From CAWBCR01 sp963787375 (GTDB taxonomy: Bacteria > Chloroflexota > Anaerolineae > Aggregatilineales > UBA3940): 64,000 nt of DNA. The stretch spans positions 434,001-498,000 of the forward strand of contig CAWBCR010000017.1 in NCBI GenBank assembly GCA_963787375.1. The letters are read 5' to 3'. Under the pieces are notes generated by a model, which made no database searches, was not told where the DNA came from, and was given only the letters and a program-made list of their open reading frames with translations. Of the stretch, positions 51,110-59,807 are shown piece by piece. The translations under genes were made by a program, and so were the position numbers. Position 1 is the stretch's first letter, and the number at the start of each line of letters is the position of its first letter.

Positions 51110-54100
51110 CATGCGCCTCCGTGCCAAGCTGGTGCATCAGGCCCAGCGCCATGAAGAACATGAAAGCCAGGTCTACGGTGAAGTACACCTGGTCAACCAG
51201 CCCATGCGCCAGAAACGCCGCCATACTGCCCATCAGCCCGACCGCCAATGCCCGCGCGGTGGGGTCGCTGCGCAGCGCGTTCTGCGTGCGCCAAGCCAGC
51301 CGCCAGAACGCGACCTGCATCCAGATGCCCGCTGCCAGCCCGACGATCCCTAACCGCACCCAGTAATTGAGCAGGACATTGTGTGGGTGGCTCAGGTCGG
51401 GCTCCTGCCAGGCCGTTGGCAAGATGTAATGCCCGCGATACTGGTACAGGAACTGGTCGAGCCCGACGCCGGTCAGCGGGTGGTCGCGCAGCATGCGCAG
51501 CGCGCTCTGCCACACTTGCAAGCCGGAAAAAGCTGGTGCTTGTCCCGCTGGTGAAGTCGAGCAGGTCCGCGAAGCGCGGCATGCGCGACAGCGGGATCAG
51601 CGCCAGCCCTTCCAGCACGGCCCCGGCGATGACAACGATCAACCCCTTCTTCCCAGCCCACAGGATAACGACCAGCGCCAGCCCTGCCGGGATGCCCAGC
51701 AGCACCGAACCCTTCGAGAGCGTCAGCGCTGCAGCAGCCAGCATCACGACCCCCGCCGCGCCGTACAGCCAGCGCCGCCACTTATTCCCACCGACCAGCG
51801 CCACTGCCGCTGCAATCGGGATGATGCGTCCCAGGTTGAGCGCGGCGCTGTTCGGCGAGCCGAACACGCTGCGCAGGCGGCGCGCGCCCGCTTCGGCGGT
51901 GATCACATCGACCCCTGTCACGAATTCGTACAGCCCGATCAGTGCTACCAGCGTGCCGGTCAGCACGAGCAGGTCGACGATCTGCCAGCGCTCGCGCGGC
52001 TCAAGCGGCATCGTGCGCAGCACCAGGTACACCACAAACGGCTCAAGGATGATCTGTCGCAGCTCGGTGACGGCCACGCCCAGCAGGTCGGCCCACGCCA
52101 GCGAGACGAAGCTGATGGCGATGAACAGACCGATCGCTTTGTCGAGCCCGGTCATCTGCTGCCACAGCGATGCCACACTTGGCCAGCCCTTATCTTTGCG
52201 TTCGGCGGCGATATGGATCGCCCATGCGGCAAACGTCAGCAACGTGGTCACTTCGACCATGCTGAATGCCCGGTCGAACAGGGGGCGAGGCAGCAGGTAG
52301 AACGGCGTGAAGAACATGATCAGCGCCAGCCCCGCGCCGGGCCGGGTGTAGATCAGCACGAACAGCACGACCAGCGCCACCAGCGTCAGCACCAGCCACG
52401 GCGAGAAGTAGAATACACCTGCTGTCAGCGCGGTGATCAGCAGCGACGGCCCCTCGCCGGCCCGCCGGACGAGGTTCGGTACCAGCCCGCCCCATGTTAG
52501 CGCTGCCCCCAGCCACACCGATAGCGCCGCCACCACTGCCAGCGCAAGGTGCAGGCCTGCCCCCAGCCGCGCTGTGAGCCACCCTGCAGCCCGCTGCAGT
52601 CCACCGGGGCTCTCCAGTCCGCGTGCCGTCCTGACGGCCAGCACAGCCAGTCCCAGCGCCACCAGCGCCAGCGCGGCGGAGGTCGCGTCGTAGCCCAGCG
52701 TGGGGATGTGCGCGCCGACCGCCCACCCGGCGATTGCCCACTGATCCCAGCCGCGGTCTGCTTCAATGTGCGCCGTGTGCGAGGCGTCCTGCGCCAGCCC
52801 ATCGGCCAGCGTGGCTTCTTCGACGTGCGGCATGTAATCCGGTGAGGTCAGCACTAGGTATGCGCCGCGCTCATCCTGAGGCAGCGCATCAGACGGTCTG
52901 CCGTCGACCGTCACGTACAGGTAGGCGCGGTAGTTGTCGCGCCGGGCGATGACGGCTAGGCTGCTGCCCGCAAATGGCACGTCGACGGCGCTGTCGCCTT
53001 CCTGCCCGATGTCCGCACCCAGATCCGAGAACTTCCAGTGGCCACTGTAGGCTACCAGCGGAGCGGCTGCCCGGTAGACGCCCGGCCACAGCGCGCCGTT
53101 GATGCGGGCGGCCTCGTTGCCGACAGCCAGCGCCGTCGGCGACAGTGCGCCGTCCGGTCCGCGCAGCGCGAAGCCCCACCGCGCGCTCTGCGACCCATCT
53201 GACGGCTGCCACGTGTCGAGCATCATCCCGCCAGCCCACGGCCATTCGGTCAGCGCGCGCTGGTAGGCTTCGAGCGTCCAGCCGGCCTGCTGCGCGGGCG
53301 TCGTCTGCCCCCACACTGATGGCTCGCCGCTCCAGCCCGGCGGCAGCACATTCCAGCCGAAGTCTGCCGCCCACAGCGGCTTTGACTCGTCGCCGTGGCG
53401 CACCATCTCTTCACGCAGCAGGACGAAGCGCGAGAAGTTGAGCAGGTTGGCGTCGATGCGCCGGTCATCAGGGCCGGTATCGAAGCCGTACGGCTTCCCG
53501 GCAACTCCGTCGAAGTATGGGGCGGCCCCGCTGTCATACAGCGCGCGCAGGTAAAGCACGTCGCTGACGTTGTCCGGCCCGGTTTCGCGGGTCGGCGCGA
53601 GGCCCGCCGTCAGCACCAGCGCCTGCGGATCGGCGGCGTGGATGGCCATATAGGCCGCCTCAAGCATCGCCGCGTAGGCGACCGCGCTCGGCGGCTGGCC
53701 GCCCCAGCCGCTCGACAGGTTCGGCTCGTCCCATATCTGGTATACGTCGATCCGGTCGCCGTAGCGTGCGGCCAGCGCCCCGGCAAACGTGCCAAATACG
53801 TCGGGGTCATCCGGCGGCGCGCTCGGCTGTGGCGCGGCCCACGCCGGTGCGTCGATCAGCACCGCCACCAACTTCAGCCCGCGTGTCGATGCCGCCTCGA
53901 CGATGGCATCAGTCGCAGACCAATCATACTGGCCTGCCTGCGGCTCGATGGCGCTCCAGCGGAAGGGCTGGCGGACCCAGCGGAAGCCCTGCGCGGCGAT
54001 CTGGTCGAGGTTCTCGGAAAGCGCGGCGGTGTCGTACTGTGCCAGATCGGCGTTGACGCCCAGAACCGGCACGCGTTGCGGCAGATCGGCAGGCGGCAGG

Positions 54101-54222
54101 CCGTTCAGCGCGCCGCGCAGTCGCGCCTGCCGCTGCATGAAGACCGCCGCCGCGCCCGCCAGCGCGATCAGCGTGCCGAGGATCAATAGGACAAAGATAA
54201 TCCGGCGCTGCGATGTGCTCAT
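51066..54222 (-). pseudogene. Glycosidase-like / O-antigen-ligase fusion protein, one frameshift
   Basis: An unusual two-part membrane protein of about 1,050 residues. After a membrane helix (about 8-28) comes an extracytoplasmic TIM-barrel domain resembling GH39/GH5 glycosidases (about 45-400), with the likely acid/base Glu166 in QIWDEPNLSSGWGG. The nucleophile position reads WAADFGW with Asp287 where these families have Glu. A beta-rich stretch (about 400-490) follows, then about twelve helices of an O-antigen-ligase (Wzy_C) domain. Near 51519-51523 the frame breaks; FFRLQVWQSALRMLRDHPLTGVGLDQF continues in another frame to the stop at 51066. One surplus T explains it. The gene overlaps its upstream neighbour by 4 bases. 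Confidence 0.8.
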
Positions 54223-55979
54223 GGTGCCCAGCGTGGGTTGCTGCTCTGGAGATCAGTTGTAAGCTGCTGTGCCAGCCCGGTTACCACGTCGACCAGCATC
54301 AGGTTACCTTCCGGGCCGGGATCGACCAGCGCAATCTGCCGGCCATCCGGCGACCAGGCGATGTTCTGCGGCAGCAGGCCGGGCTTGTCCGGTGCCGGGA
54401 AGATGACCTGGCTGTTGCTGCCGTCCCGGTCCATAATCGCCAGTTGGTAGCGACCCTGCACGCTGTCCAGCGGGTCGAGCGCCTGCAAATAGGCGATATG
54501 CACGTCGAGCGGCGTGCCGTCAGGCGCTGCGCCCGGCGAGTACTGCGGGTCTGCCCACATGCCCGCCTGCGCGACGGCGTTCACGCTGTAGCCACCCTCC
54601 GCCTGGAAGATCGTCACGTCAAACACAGGGCTGTCTTCAGGTGACTCGCTGCCCAGCGGCGCGCCGTGTGTCGTCGTTGCGACCAGCGTCCCATCCGGCG
54701 ACCAGCTCAGGCCAGGCCGCCACACGAAGTCGTAGGCGTTCCACGGCGCGAAGCTGGCCAGAATCCGGCGGGTATAGAAGGTTGGTAGCTCAAATGGAAG
54801 CGCCTCGGTCGGGAAGGGCGTGGGACCCAGCCCCGCCGCTGACGTGGGCGTCGGCTTTGGCGTCGGTGTGGGGGTGGGGCCTTCCGGCGGCGTATACTGC
54901 GGCACCAACGCGCCGACCGCATCCGGCTGCGCCCAGGCCAGTGCCACGCCGTCCGGCGAAAACGCAAACGCCGTGCCGAACCAGCCGTAGATGCCGCCGC
55001 TCAACTCTTCCAGAAGCTGGGTGCGCTGCACGACGCCGCCATTGGCGCTGATCTGCGCTCGCCACAGGTCGTTGTTGGCCTGCCAGCCTGGGAACGACGG
55101 TCGTGGTTCCGCTGTCGAGAAGACGATGGTCCGTTCTGCGCCCGGCAACCACGCCGCATACAGCACGTTTTGCAGGTCGAGGCGCACCGGTTGGCTGTTG
55201 AGATCGGTCGTGTCCCAGATCACCCACAGCGTGTTGAAGGGTTGGTCGGGACGGGGTGTAGGCGTCGGGACCGGGGTGTTCTCTTCACCAGCGGAGGTCT
55301 GCTGCACCGGCCCGAGGGTGAACAGCAGCCGCTTGCCGTCGGCGGAAAGGTCGAACACCTTGCCATCCAGCCCGCCGTCGGATGTGAGTGGACGGCGGTT
55401 GGCACTGTTCTGGCGGATGATCCACGCGTTACCGCTCGACATGTAAACCACCGTCCCGTTGACCGTGACGGTCGGCAACTCGCCCTGTGAGCCAACCATC
55501 ACCACTTCGTCTTGTGGTGGTGTGATCAGCACCCGGTTGATCTCGCTGCGTGACATTTCGACCCCGTTCTCGTACGTCACGCGATACGTGATCGATGCCA
55601 GGCCGTTCACGCCGGCCTGCAGCATGCGTGTCTTGCCCGCCGGGAGCCCATCGTTGGGCACTGTGCGGCTCTGAAAGGGCACGCTCTCCTGTTCTTGGAT
55701 GATCTGCTGTGTCACGCGTACGACAGTGATGGTCATCCCGTCTGTGACGCGACTGTAGGTCGGTGGGTTCACCCGGTCGAGATCGCCCGGCGTGATGCCC
55801 GCCTGCTTGAGCACGTCGATCACCGACAGCCCGTCAGGCACGGTCAGCGTCTGTGTCCGCCTATCGGCTTCGACGGTGACCGAGAGCCCGCCGGGCTGTG
55901 ACAGCCCCGGTATAGCCTGGCAGCCCGCCAGCAGCAGGGCCAGCGTGAGGATAAGCAGCAGGGGAATGCGCTGTTTCAT
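54219..55979 (-). CDS. Lipoprotein with DUF348, G5 and beta-propeller domains
   Basis: A secreted lipoprotein of about 586 residues. I chose the ATG at 55979, directly before a lipoprotein signal peptide (LALLLAGC). A DUF348 ubiquitin-like domain (LTVPDGLSVIDVLKQAGIT) and a G5 domain (TVPNDGLPAGKTRMLQAGVNG through GVEMSRSEINRVLITPP) follow. The remainder is a WD40/TolB-like propeller with repeats such as FDLSADGKRLLF, LSWSPDGTLVA and IAWSPDGRQIALV. Two proline/threonine-rich linkers (TPVPTPTPRP and GPTPTPTPKPTPTS) lie between blades. G5/DUF348 pairs occur in Gram-positive wall-binding proteins. It overlaps the downstream fusion gene (ATGA), suggesting a role in the surface glycan system. Confidence 0.82.
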   Translation of the reverse strand: MKQRIPLLLILTLALLLAGCQAIPGLSQPGGLSVTVEADRRTQTLTVPDGLSVIDVLKQAGITPGDLDRVNPPTYSRVTDGMTITVVRVTQQIIQEQESVPFQSRTVPNDGLPAGKTRMLQAGVNGLASITYRVTYENGVEMSRSEINRVLITPPQDEVVMVGSQGELPTVTVNGTVVYMSSGNAWIIRQNSANRRPLTSDGGLDGKVFDLSADGKRLLFTLGPVQQTSAGEENTPVPTPTPRPDQPFNTLWVIWDTTDLNSQPVRLDLQNVLYAAWLPGAERTIVFSTAEPRPSFPGWQANNDLWRAQISANGGVVQRTQLLEELSGGIYGWFGTAFAFSPDGVALAWAQPDAVGALVPQYTPPEGPTPTPTPKPTPTSAAGLGPTPFPTEALPFELPTFYTRRILASFAPWNAYDFVWRPGLSWSPDGTLVATTTHGAPLGSESPEDSPVFDVTIFQAEGGYSVNAVAQAGMWADPQYSPGAAPDGTPLDVHIAYLQALDPLDSVQGRYQLAIMDRDGSNSQVIFPAPDKPGLLPQNIAWSPDGRQIALVDPGPEGNLMLVDVVTGLAQQLTTDLQSSNPRWAP

Positions 55980-56110
55980 GACGCGGAATGTAACACGCCC
56001 CCGCCCCAAACGGCAAGAGGCAGATGCTCTGCTGCTTCCGAGGGCTTGACAGCTCCCGCCGGGTTGTGCTTTGATGCATCTGTGCCACGTTCGCATCATG
56101 GGAGGGATCG

Positions 56111-57484
56111 GTGCCAGACAACACTGCCAGCGTCGTGATCTGTGGGGCGGGCATTGCCGGGATTGCCGCCGCCTATTTCCTCGCCGTCCGGCAGGGCGTC
56201 GCCGATGTCATGCTGGTCGACGAGCGCCCGCCGCTGACGCTGACCAGCGACAAGTCGACCGAGGCGTATCGCAACTGGTGGCCTGGCCCTGACGCCGCCA
56301 TGATCCGGCTGATGGATCGCAGCATCGACCTGCTCGAAGCGCTGGCGGACGATTGTGGCAACCGCTTTCTGCTCAACCGGCGCGGCTATGTGTATGCTAC
56401 CGCCGACCCGGCCCATATCGGCGCGCTGCGCGCCAGCGCTGATCGTGCGGCGGCGCAAGGCGCAGGACCGCTGCGGGTGCATGCCGGCCAGCCCGGCGAC
56501 CCGCCTTACATGCCCGCCCCCGCCGAGGGCTACGCCGATCAGCCCAGCGGCGCCGACCTGCTGCTCGATCCGGTGCTTATCCGCGAGCACTTTCCCTATC
56601 TGTCAGAGCAGGTTGTCGCCGTGCTACACGCGCGCCGCTGTGGCTGGTTCAGCGGGCAGCAGCTCGGCATGTTGATGCTGGAGCAGGCGCGGCAGCATGG
56701 CGTCCGCTTTGTGAGCGCGCGTATCGAGTCAGTCGACGTGTGTGGCGGGCGCGTGGAGGGTGTCCGGCTGAGCAGTGGCGAGAACCTCGCCGCGCCGATT
56801 TTCGTCAACGCCGCCGGGCCGATGCTACGTGAAGTAGGGGCCATGCTGGGCGTCGACCTGCCGGTCTTCTCCGAGCGGCACCTAAAGGTGTCGTTTAAGG
56901 ATCACCTGGGCGCGATCCCGCGCGACGCCCCGCTGCTGATCTGGGAAGACTCGCAGATGCTGGGCTGGTCGGACGAGGAGCGCGAGATGCTGGACGAGTC
57001 AGACGAGACGGCGTGGCTGCTCAACCCGTTCCCGCCCGGCGTCCACGCCCGGCCTGAGGGCGGCGCGGGCAGCCAGAACGTGCTGCTGCTGTGGCCGTAC
57101 CATACCCCGTCGGTCGCCGAGACGTTCCCGCTGCCCGACGAGCCGTTCTACCCGGAGGTTGCAGTGCGTGGCATGGCGGCGATGATCCCCGGCCTGCGGG
57201 CCTACTTCGAGCATATGCCGCGCCCGTTCATCGACGGCGGCTACTACACCAAAACGCGCGAGAACCGCCCACTGATCGGCCCGCTGCCGGTTGAAGGGGC
57301 ATATGTCATCGGCGCGCTGTCGGGCTATGGGCTGATGGCCTCTGCCGCCGCCGGGGAGCTGCTCGCTGCGTATGTGGCGGGCATTAGCCTGCCCGATTAC
57401 GCTCCGGCGTTTGCGTTGGCTCGCTACGAGGATGCACAGTACCGGGCGCTCGTCGAAGAGTGGGGATCGACGGGGCAGTTGTAA
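56111..57484 (+). CDS. FAD-dependent amino-acid/sarcosine oxidase-like protein (DAO family)
   Basis: A flavoprotein of 457 residues in the DAO superfamily (glycine, sarcosine or D-amino-acid oxidases and dehydrogenases). The FAD-binding Rossmann motif VVICGAGIAGIAAAYFLA is at the very N-terminus, and the C-terminal FAD contact is ENRPLIGPLPVEGAYVIGALSGYGLM. It starts at a GTG (56111) after GGGAGGG. Divergent from the G5 lipoprotein gene, it shares a 131-base gap with it. The substrate cannot be told; oxidation of a secondary amine or amino acid is likely. The adjacent ornithine genes may be functionally linked. Confidence 0.88.
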   Translation: MPDNTASVVICGAGIAGIAAAYFLAVRQGVADVMLVDERPPLTLTSDKSTEAYRNWWPGPDAAMIRLMDRSIDLLEALADDCGNRFLLNRRGYVYATADPAHIGALRASADRAAAQGAGPLRVHAGQPGDPPYMPAPAEGYADQPSGADLLLDPVLIREHFPYLSEQVVAVLHARRCGWFSGQQLGMLMLEQARQHGVRFVSARIESVDVCGGRVEGVRLSSGENLAAPIFVNAAGPMLREVGAMLGVDLPVFSERHLKVSFKDHLGAIPRDAPLLIWEDSQMLGWSDEEREMLDESDETAWLLNPFPPGVHARPEGGAGSQNVLLLWPYHTPSVAETFPLPDEPFYPEVAVRGMAAMIPGLRAYFEHMPRPFIDGGYYTKTRENRPLIGPLPVEGAYVIGALSGYGLMASAAAGELLAAYVAGISLPDYAPAFALARYEDAQYRALVEEWGSTGQL

Positions 57485-57489
57485 TCAAA

Positions 57490-57515
57490 AAGGGGCAACC
57501 AGATGGTCACCCCTT
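57490..57515. terminator. Bidirectional terminator
   Basis: AAGGGG-CA-ACCA-GA-TGGT-CA-CCCCTT, an interrupted stem between convergent genes. On the minus strand it is followed by TTTTTGATT, so it mainly ends the rocD transcript. Confidence 0.78.
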
Positions 57516-57531
57516 GCAAAGAGGTTTGTTG

Positions 57532-58755
57532 TCAGGGCATCAGCAGCACGTCACGGATGATGGGCAGCGCCCAGTCAAGCGTTTCCCTGTCGATGATCAG
57601 CGGTGGGGCGAAACGCAGCACATTCTGGTGCGTCTCTTTGCACAGGATGCCGCGCTGCATCAGCTCCTCGGCGAAGCGCCGTGCGCCGCCTGCCTCCGGC
57701 TTGAGCACCACGCCAATCAGCAGACCCTTGCCGCGCACGTGGTCGATGTGCGGGCTGTTGATCTCCTCCAGGTAGTCGCGGAAATACTCGCCCATCCTCG
57801 CCGCGTTCTCGACCAGCTTCTCGTCGCGGATGACAGCCAGCGCGGCGCGGCCCACCGCCGCCGCCAGCGGGTTGCCGCCGAACGTCGAGCCGTGGTCGCC
57901 GGGGTTTAGCACGCCCAGCACCTCTTTTGACGACACCACTGCCGAAACCGGGTACAATCCGCCGCTCAACGCTTTGCCCAGCACCACCATGTCGGGCCGA
58001 ACGTTCTCGTGGTCGCAGGCCAGCAGCTTGCCGGTGCGCCCCAGCCCGGTCTGGATCTCGTCGGCGATGAACAGCACGTTGTTGGCTGTGCAGAGATCGC
58101 GCACGCGCTTCAGGTAGCCCTCCGGCGGTACGATAACTCCCGCCTCGCCCTGGATCGGCTCCAGCAGCACGGCAGCGGTGTTAGGTGTGATAGCCTTCTC
58201 AACCGCGTCAGCGTCGCCGTAGGGCACGCTCACGAAGCCGGGCGTGGGCGGGCCGAAGTCGTCCTTGTACTGCGCCTCGGTCGAGAATGAAACGATGGTG
58301 ATCGTCCGCCCGTGAAAGTTGCCGGCGGCAGTGATGATCTCGGCCTGATTATGGGGCACGCCTTTGACAGTGTACGCCCACTTCCGCGCGACCTTCAGCG
58401 CCGTCTCAACTGCCTCCGCACCGCTGTTCATCGGCAGCGCCATCCCGTAGCCGGTCATGTCGAGCAGGTCTTTGTAGAACAGCGGGAGTTGGTCATTGCG
58501 AAAAGCGCGCGAGGTGAGCGGCAGGCGCTGCGCCTGCTCGATCAGCGCGTTGACGATCCGCGGATGTGCGTGGCCCTGGTTCAGCGCCGAGTACGCGCTC
58601 AGGCAGTCCAGGTACCTGTTGCCATCGACGTCGTATAGCCACACGCCCTCACCGCGCGTGCAAACCACGTCGAGCGGATGGTAATTGTGCGCGCCAAGCT
58701 CATCCTCCAACTCAATGAGCGCCTCAGCCGAGAGAGTCGTCTTTGTCGTTGCCAT
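57532..58755 (-). CDS. rocD: Ornithine aminotransferase
   Basis: A PLP enzyme that converts ornithine and 2-oxoglutarate to glutamate semialdehyde and glutamate, linking arginine breakdown to proline and glutamate. Class III aminotransferase features include LDCLSAYSALNQGHAHP, LPMNSGAEAVETALK, NFHGRTITIVSFS, LLEPIQGEAGV, the DEIQTGLGRTG block and the PLP lysine in GKALSGGLYPVSAV. The start at 58755 (MATTKTTLSAE) gives 407 residues; upstream codons overlap argF and lack support. It follows argF by 14 bases, so the two ornithine-consuming enzymes share a transcript. Confidence 0.94.
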   Translation of the reverse strand: MATTKTTLSAEALIELEDELGAHNYHPLDVVCTRGEGVWLYDVDGNRYLDCLSAYSALNQGHAHPRIVNALIEQAQRLPLTSRAFRNDQLPLFYKDLLDMTGYGMALPMNSGAEAVETALKVARKWAYTVKGVPHNQAEIITAAGNFHGRTITIVSFSTEAQYKDDFGPPTPGFVSVPYGDADAVEKAITPNTAAVLLEPIQGEAGVIVPPEGYLKRVRDLCTANNVLFIADEIQTGLGRTGKLLACDHENVRPDMVVLGKALSGGLYPVSAVVSSKEVLGVLNPGDHGSTFGGNPLAAAVGRAALAVIRDEKLVENAARMGEYFRDYLEEINSPHIDHVRGKGLLIGVVLKPEAGGARRFAEELMQRGILCKETHQNVLRFAPPLIIDRETLDWALPIIRDVLLMP

Positions 58756-58769
58756 ATCAGGGTTTCCTT

Positions 58770-59696
58770 CTAACACTTGCCCAGCAGCCACAACATAAGG
58801 GCTTTCTGGGCATGCAGGCGGTTCTCCGCCTGGTCGAAAATGACCGAGTTGGGCGTGTACAGCACCGTCTCGTTGACCTCATAGCCCTTGTGGGCTGGCA
58901 GGCAGTGCATCACCAGCGTATCGCGGCCTGAAAGCTTGAGCAGGTCTTCATTGACCTGGTAAGGCATAAACGTCTTGAGCCGGCGGTCTTTCTCGGCAGC
59001 AAAGGAGGGGTCGCTGAAGTGCTCCATGTTGATCCACGTATCGGTGTAGACCACGTCGGCGTCTTTCATGGCCGTGGCAGGATCGCTGATCTCCGCGTAG
59101 CGGTCGTTCGCGCGCAGCATCTTGAGCTGCTCCTCGTCGACCGCCGGCGGGTCGAACTCCGGCACGCACAGTGTGAAGCGCGCCCCGGCGTAGATAGCCG
59201 CCATCGACAGCGAGTTGCTGACGTTGTTGGCGACGCCCACGTAGACGATCTTCACGTCTTCGGTGCGGCCCAGCTTCTCTTTGACCGTCATCAGATCGGT
59301 GAGCGCTTGGGCAGGATGATAGCGATCATCGCAGCCGTTGATCACCGGCACTTCCGATCCGTCGGCCATCGCGCGCAAGTCGCGATTGAACATCATGCGG
59401 GCCATGATCAGGTTGGCGTAGCGCGAGATGACTTTGGCCTCGTCGGCAATGTCGGCGATGCCCATCTGTGTGTGCTGTGTCTGGGCGAAGATCGCGTGGC
59501 CGCCAAGCTGCGTCATGCCTACTTCAAAAGAGAAGCGTGTCCGCGTCGACGTCTTCTGGAAGATCATCGCCAGCGTCTTGCCCTTCAGGCTCTCACCCCA
59601 GGGACCCGGCTCCTTCTTGATCTCAATCGCTTTATCTACGATGTGGTTGAATGCCTCGGCTGTAATATCACGGACGGCAATGAAATGCTGTGTCAT
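58770..59696 (-). CDS. argF: Ornithine carbamoyltransferase (variant ornithine loop)
   Basis: A transcarbamylase of 308 residues joining carbamoyl phosphate and ornithine to citrulline. The carbamoyl-phosphate site STRTR (50-54), HPAQALTDLMT and the catalytic HCLPAHKGYEV are clear. The ornithine-binding loop, normally D-x-W-x-SMG, reads DTWINMEHF, so Ser and Gly of SMG are replaced. That leaves room for a different amine acceptor, though the strong match elsewhere and the rocD neighbour favour ornithine. The start at 59696 has GGAAAGGG upstream, and a good promoter lies 60 bases before it. No other arginine-pathway gene is in the window. Confidence 0.88.
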   Translation of the reverse strand: MTQHFIAVRDITAEAFNHIVDKAIEIKKEPGPWGESLKGKTLAMIFQKTSTRTRFSFEVGMTQLGGHAIFAQTQHTQMGIADIADEAKVISRYANLIMARMMFNRDLRAMADGSEVPVINGCDDRYHPAQALTDLMTVKEKLGRTEDVKIVYVGVANNVSNSLSMAAIYAGARFTLCVPEFDPPAVDEEQLKMLRANDRYAEISDPATAMKDADVVYTDTWINMEHFSDPSFAAEKDRRLKTFMPYQVNEDLLKLSGRDTLVMHCLPAHKGYEVNETVLYTPNSVIFDQAENRLHAQKALMLWLLGKC

Positions 59697-59729
59697 CAGG
59701 CCCTTTCCCTTGTTGACAGGTCTGCGCAG

Positions 59730-59753
59730 GTGCCGGGCACGCTGCCGGCACCC
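59730..59753 (-). promoter_or_regulatory. Hairpin in the argF leader
   Basis: GGTGCCGG and CCGGCACC pair perfectly over 8 bases around an 8-base loop. It lies just downstream of the argF promoter and before the ribosome-binding site. No T run follows on the minus strand, so it may be a leader structure or a weak terminator of the upstream gene. Confidence 0.4.
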
Positions 59754-59756
59754 CTA

Positions 59757-59786
59757 TTATAGCCGAGCCATCGCCTGCGCGTCACG
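59757..59786 (-). promoter_or_regulatory. Candidate promoter of argF-rocD
   Basis: On the minus strand: GTGACG (59781-59786), an 18-base spacer and a perfect TATAAT (59757-59762), 60 bases before the argF start. Confidence 0.62.
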
Positions 59787-59807
59787 AGGCACTGACGGCA
59801 CGTCTGT

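Noticed and set aside
51493..52500. 335-residue open frame opposite the ligase domain
   Set aside because: Gln/His/Asp/Arg-rich shadow of a hydrophobic membrane protein frame; no domain.
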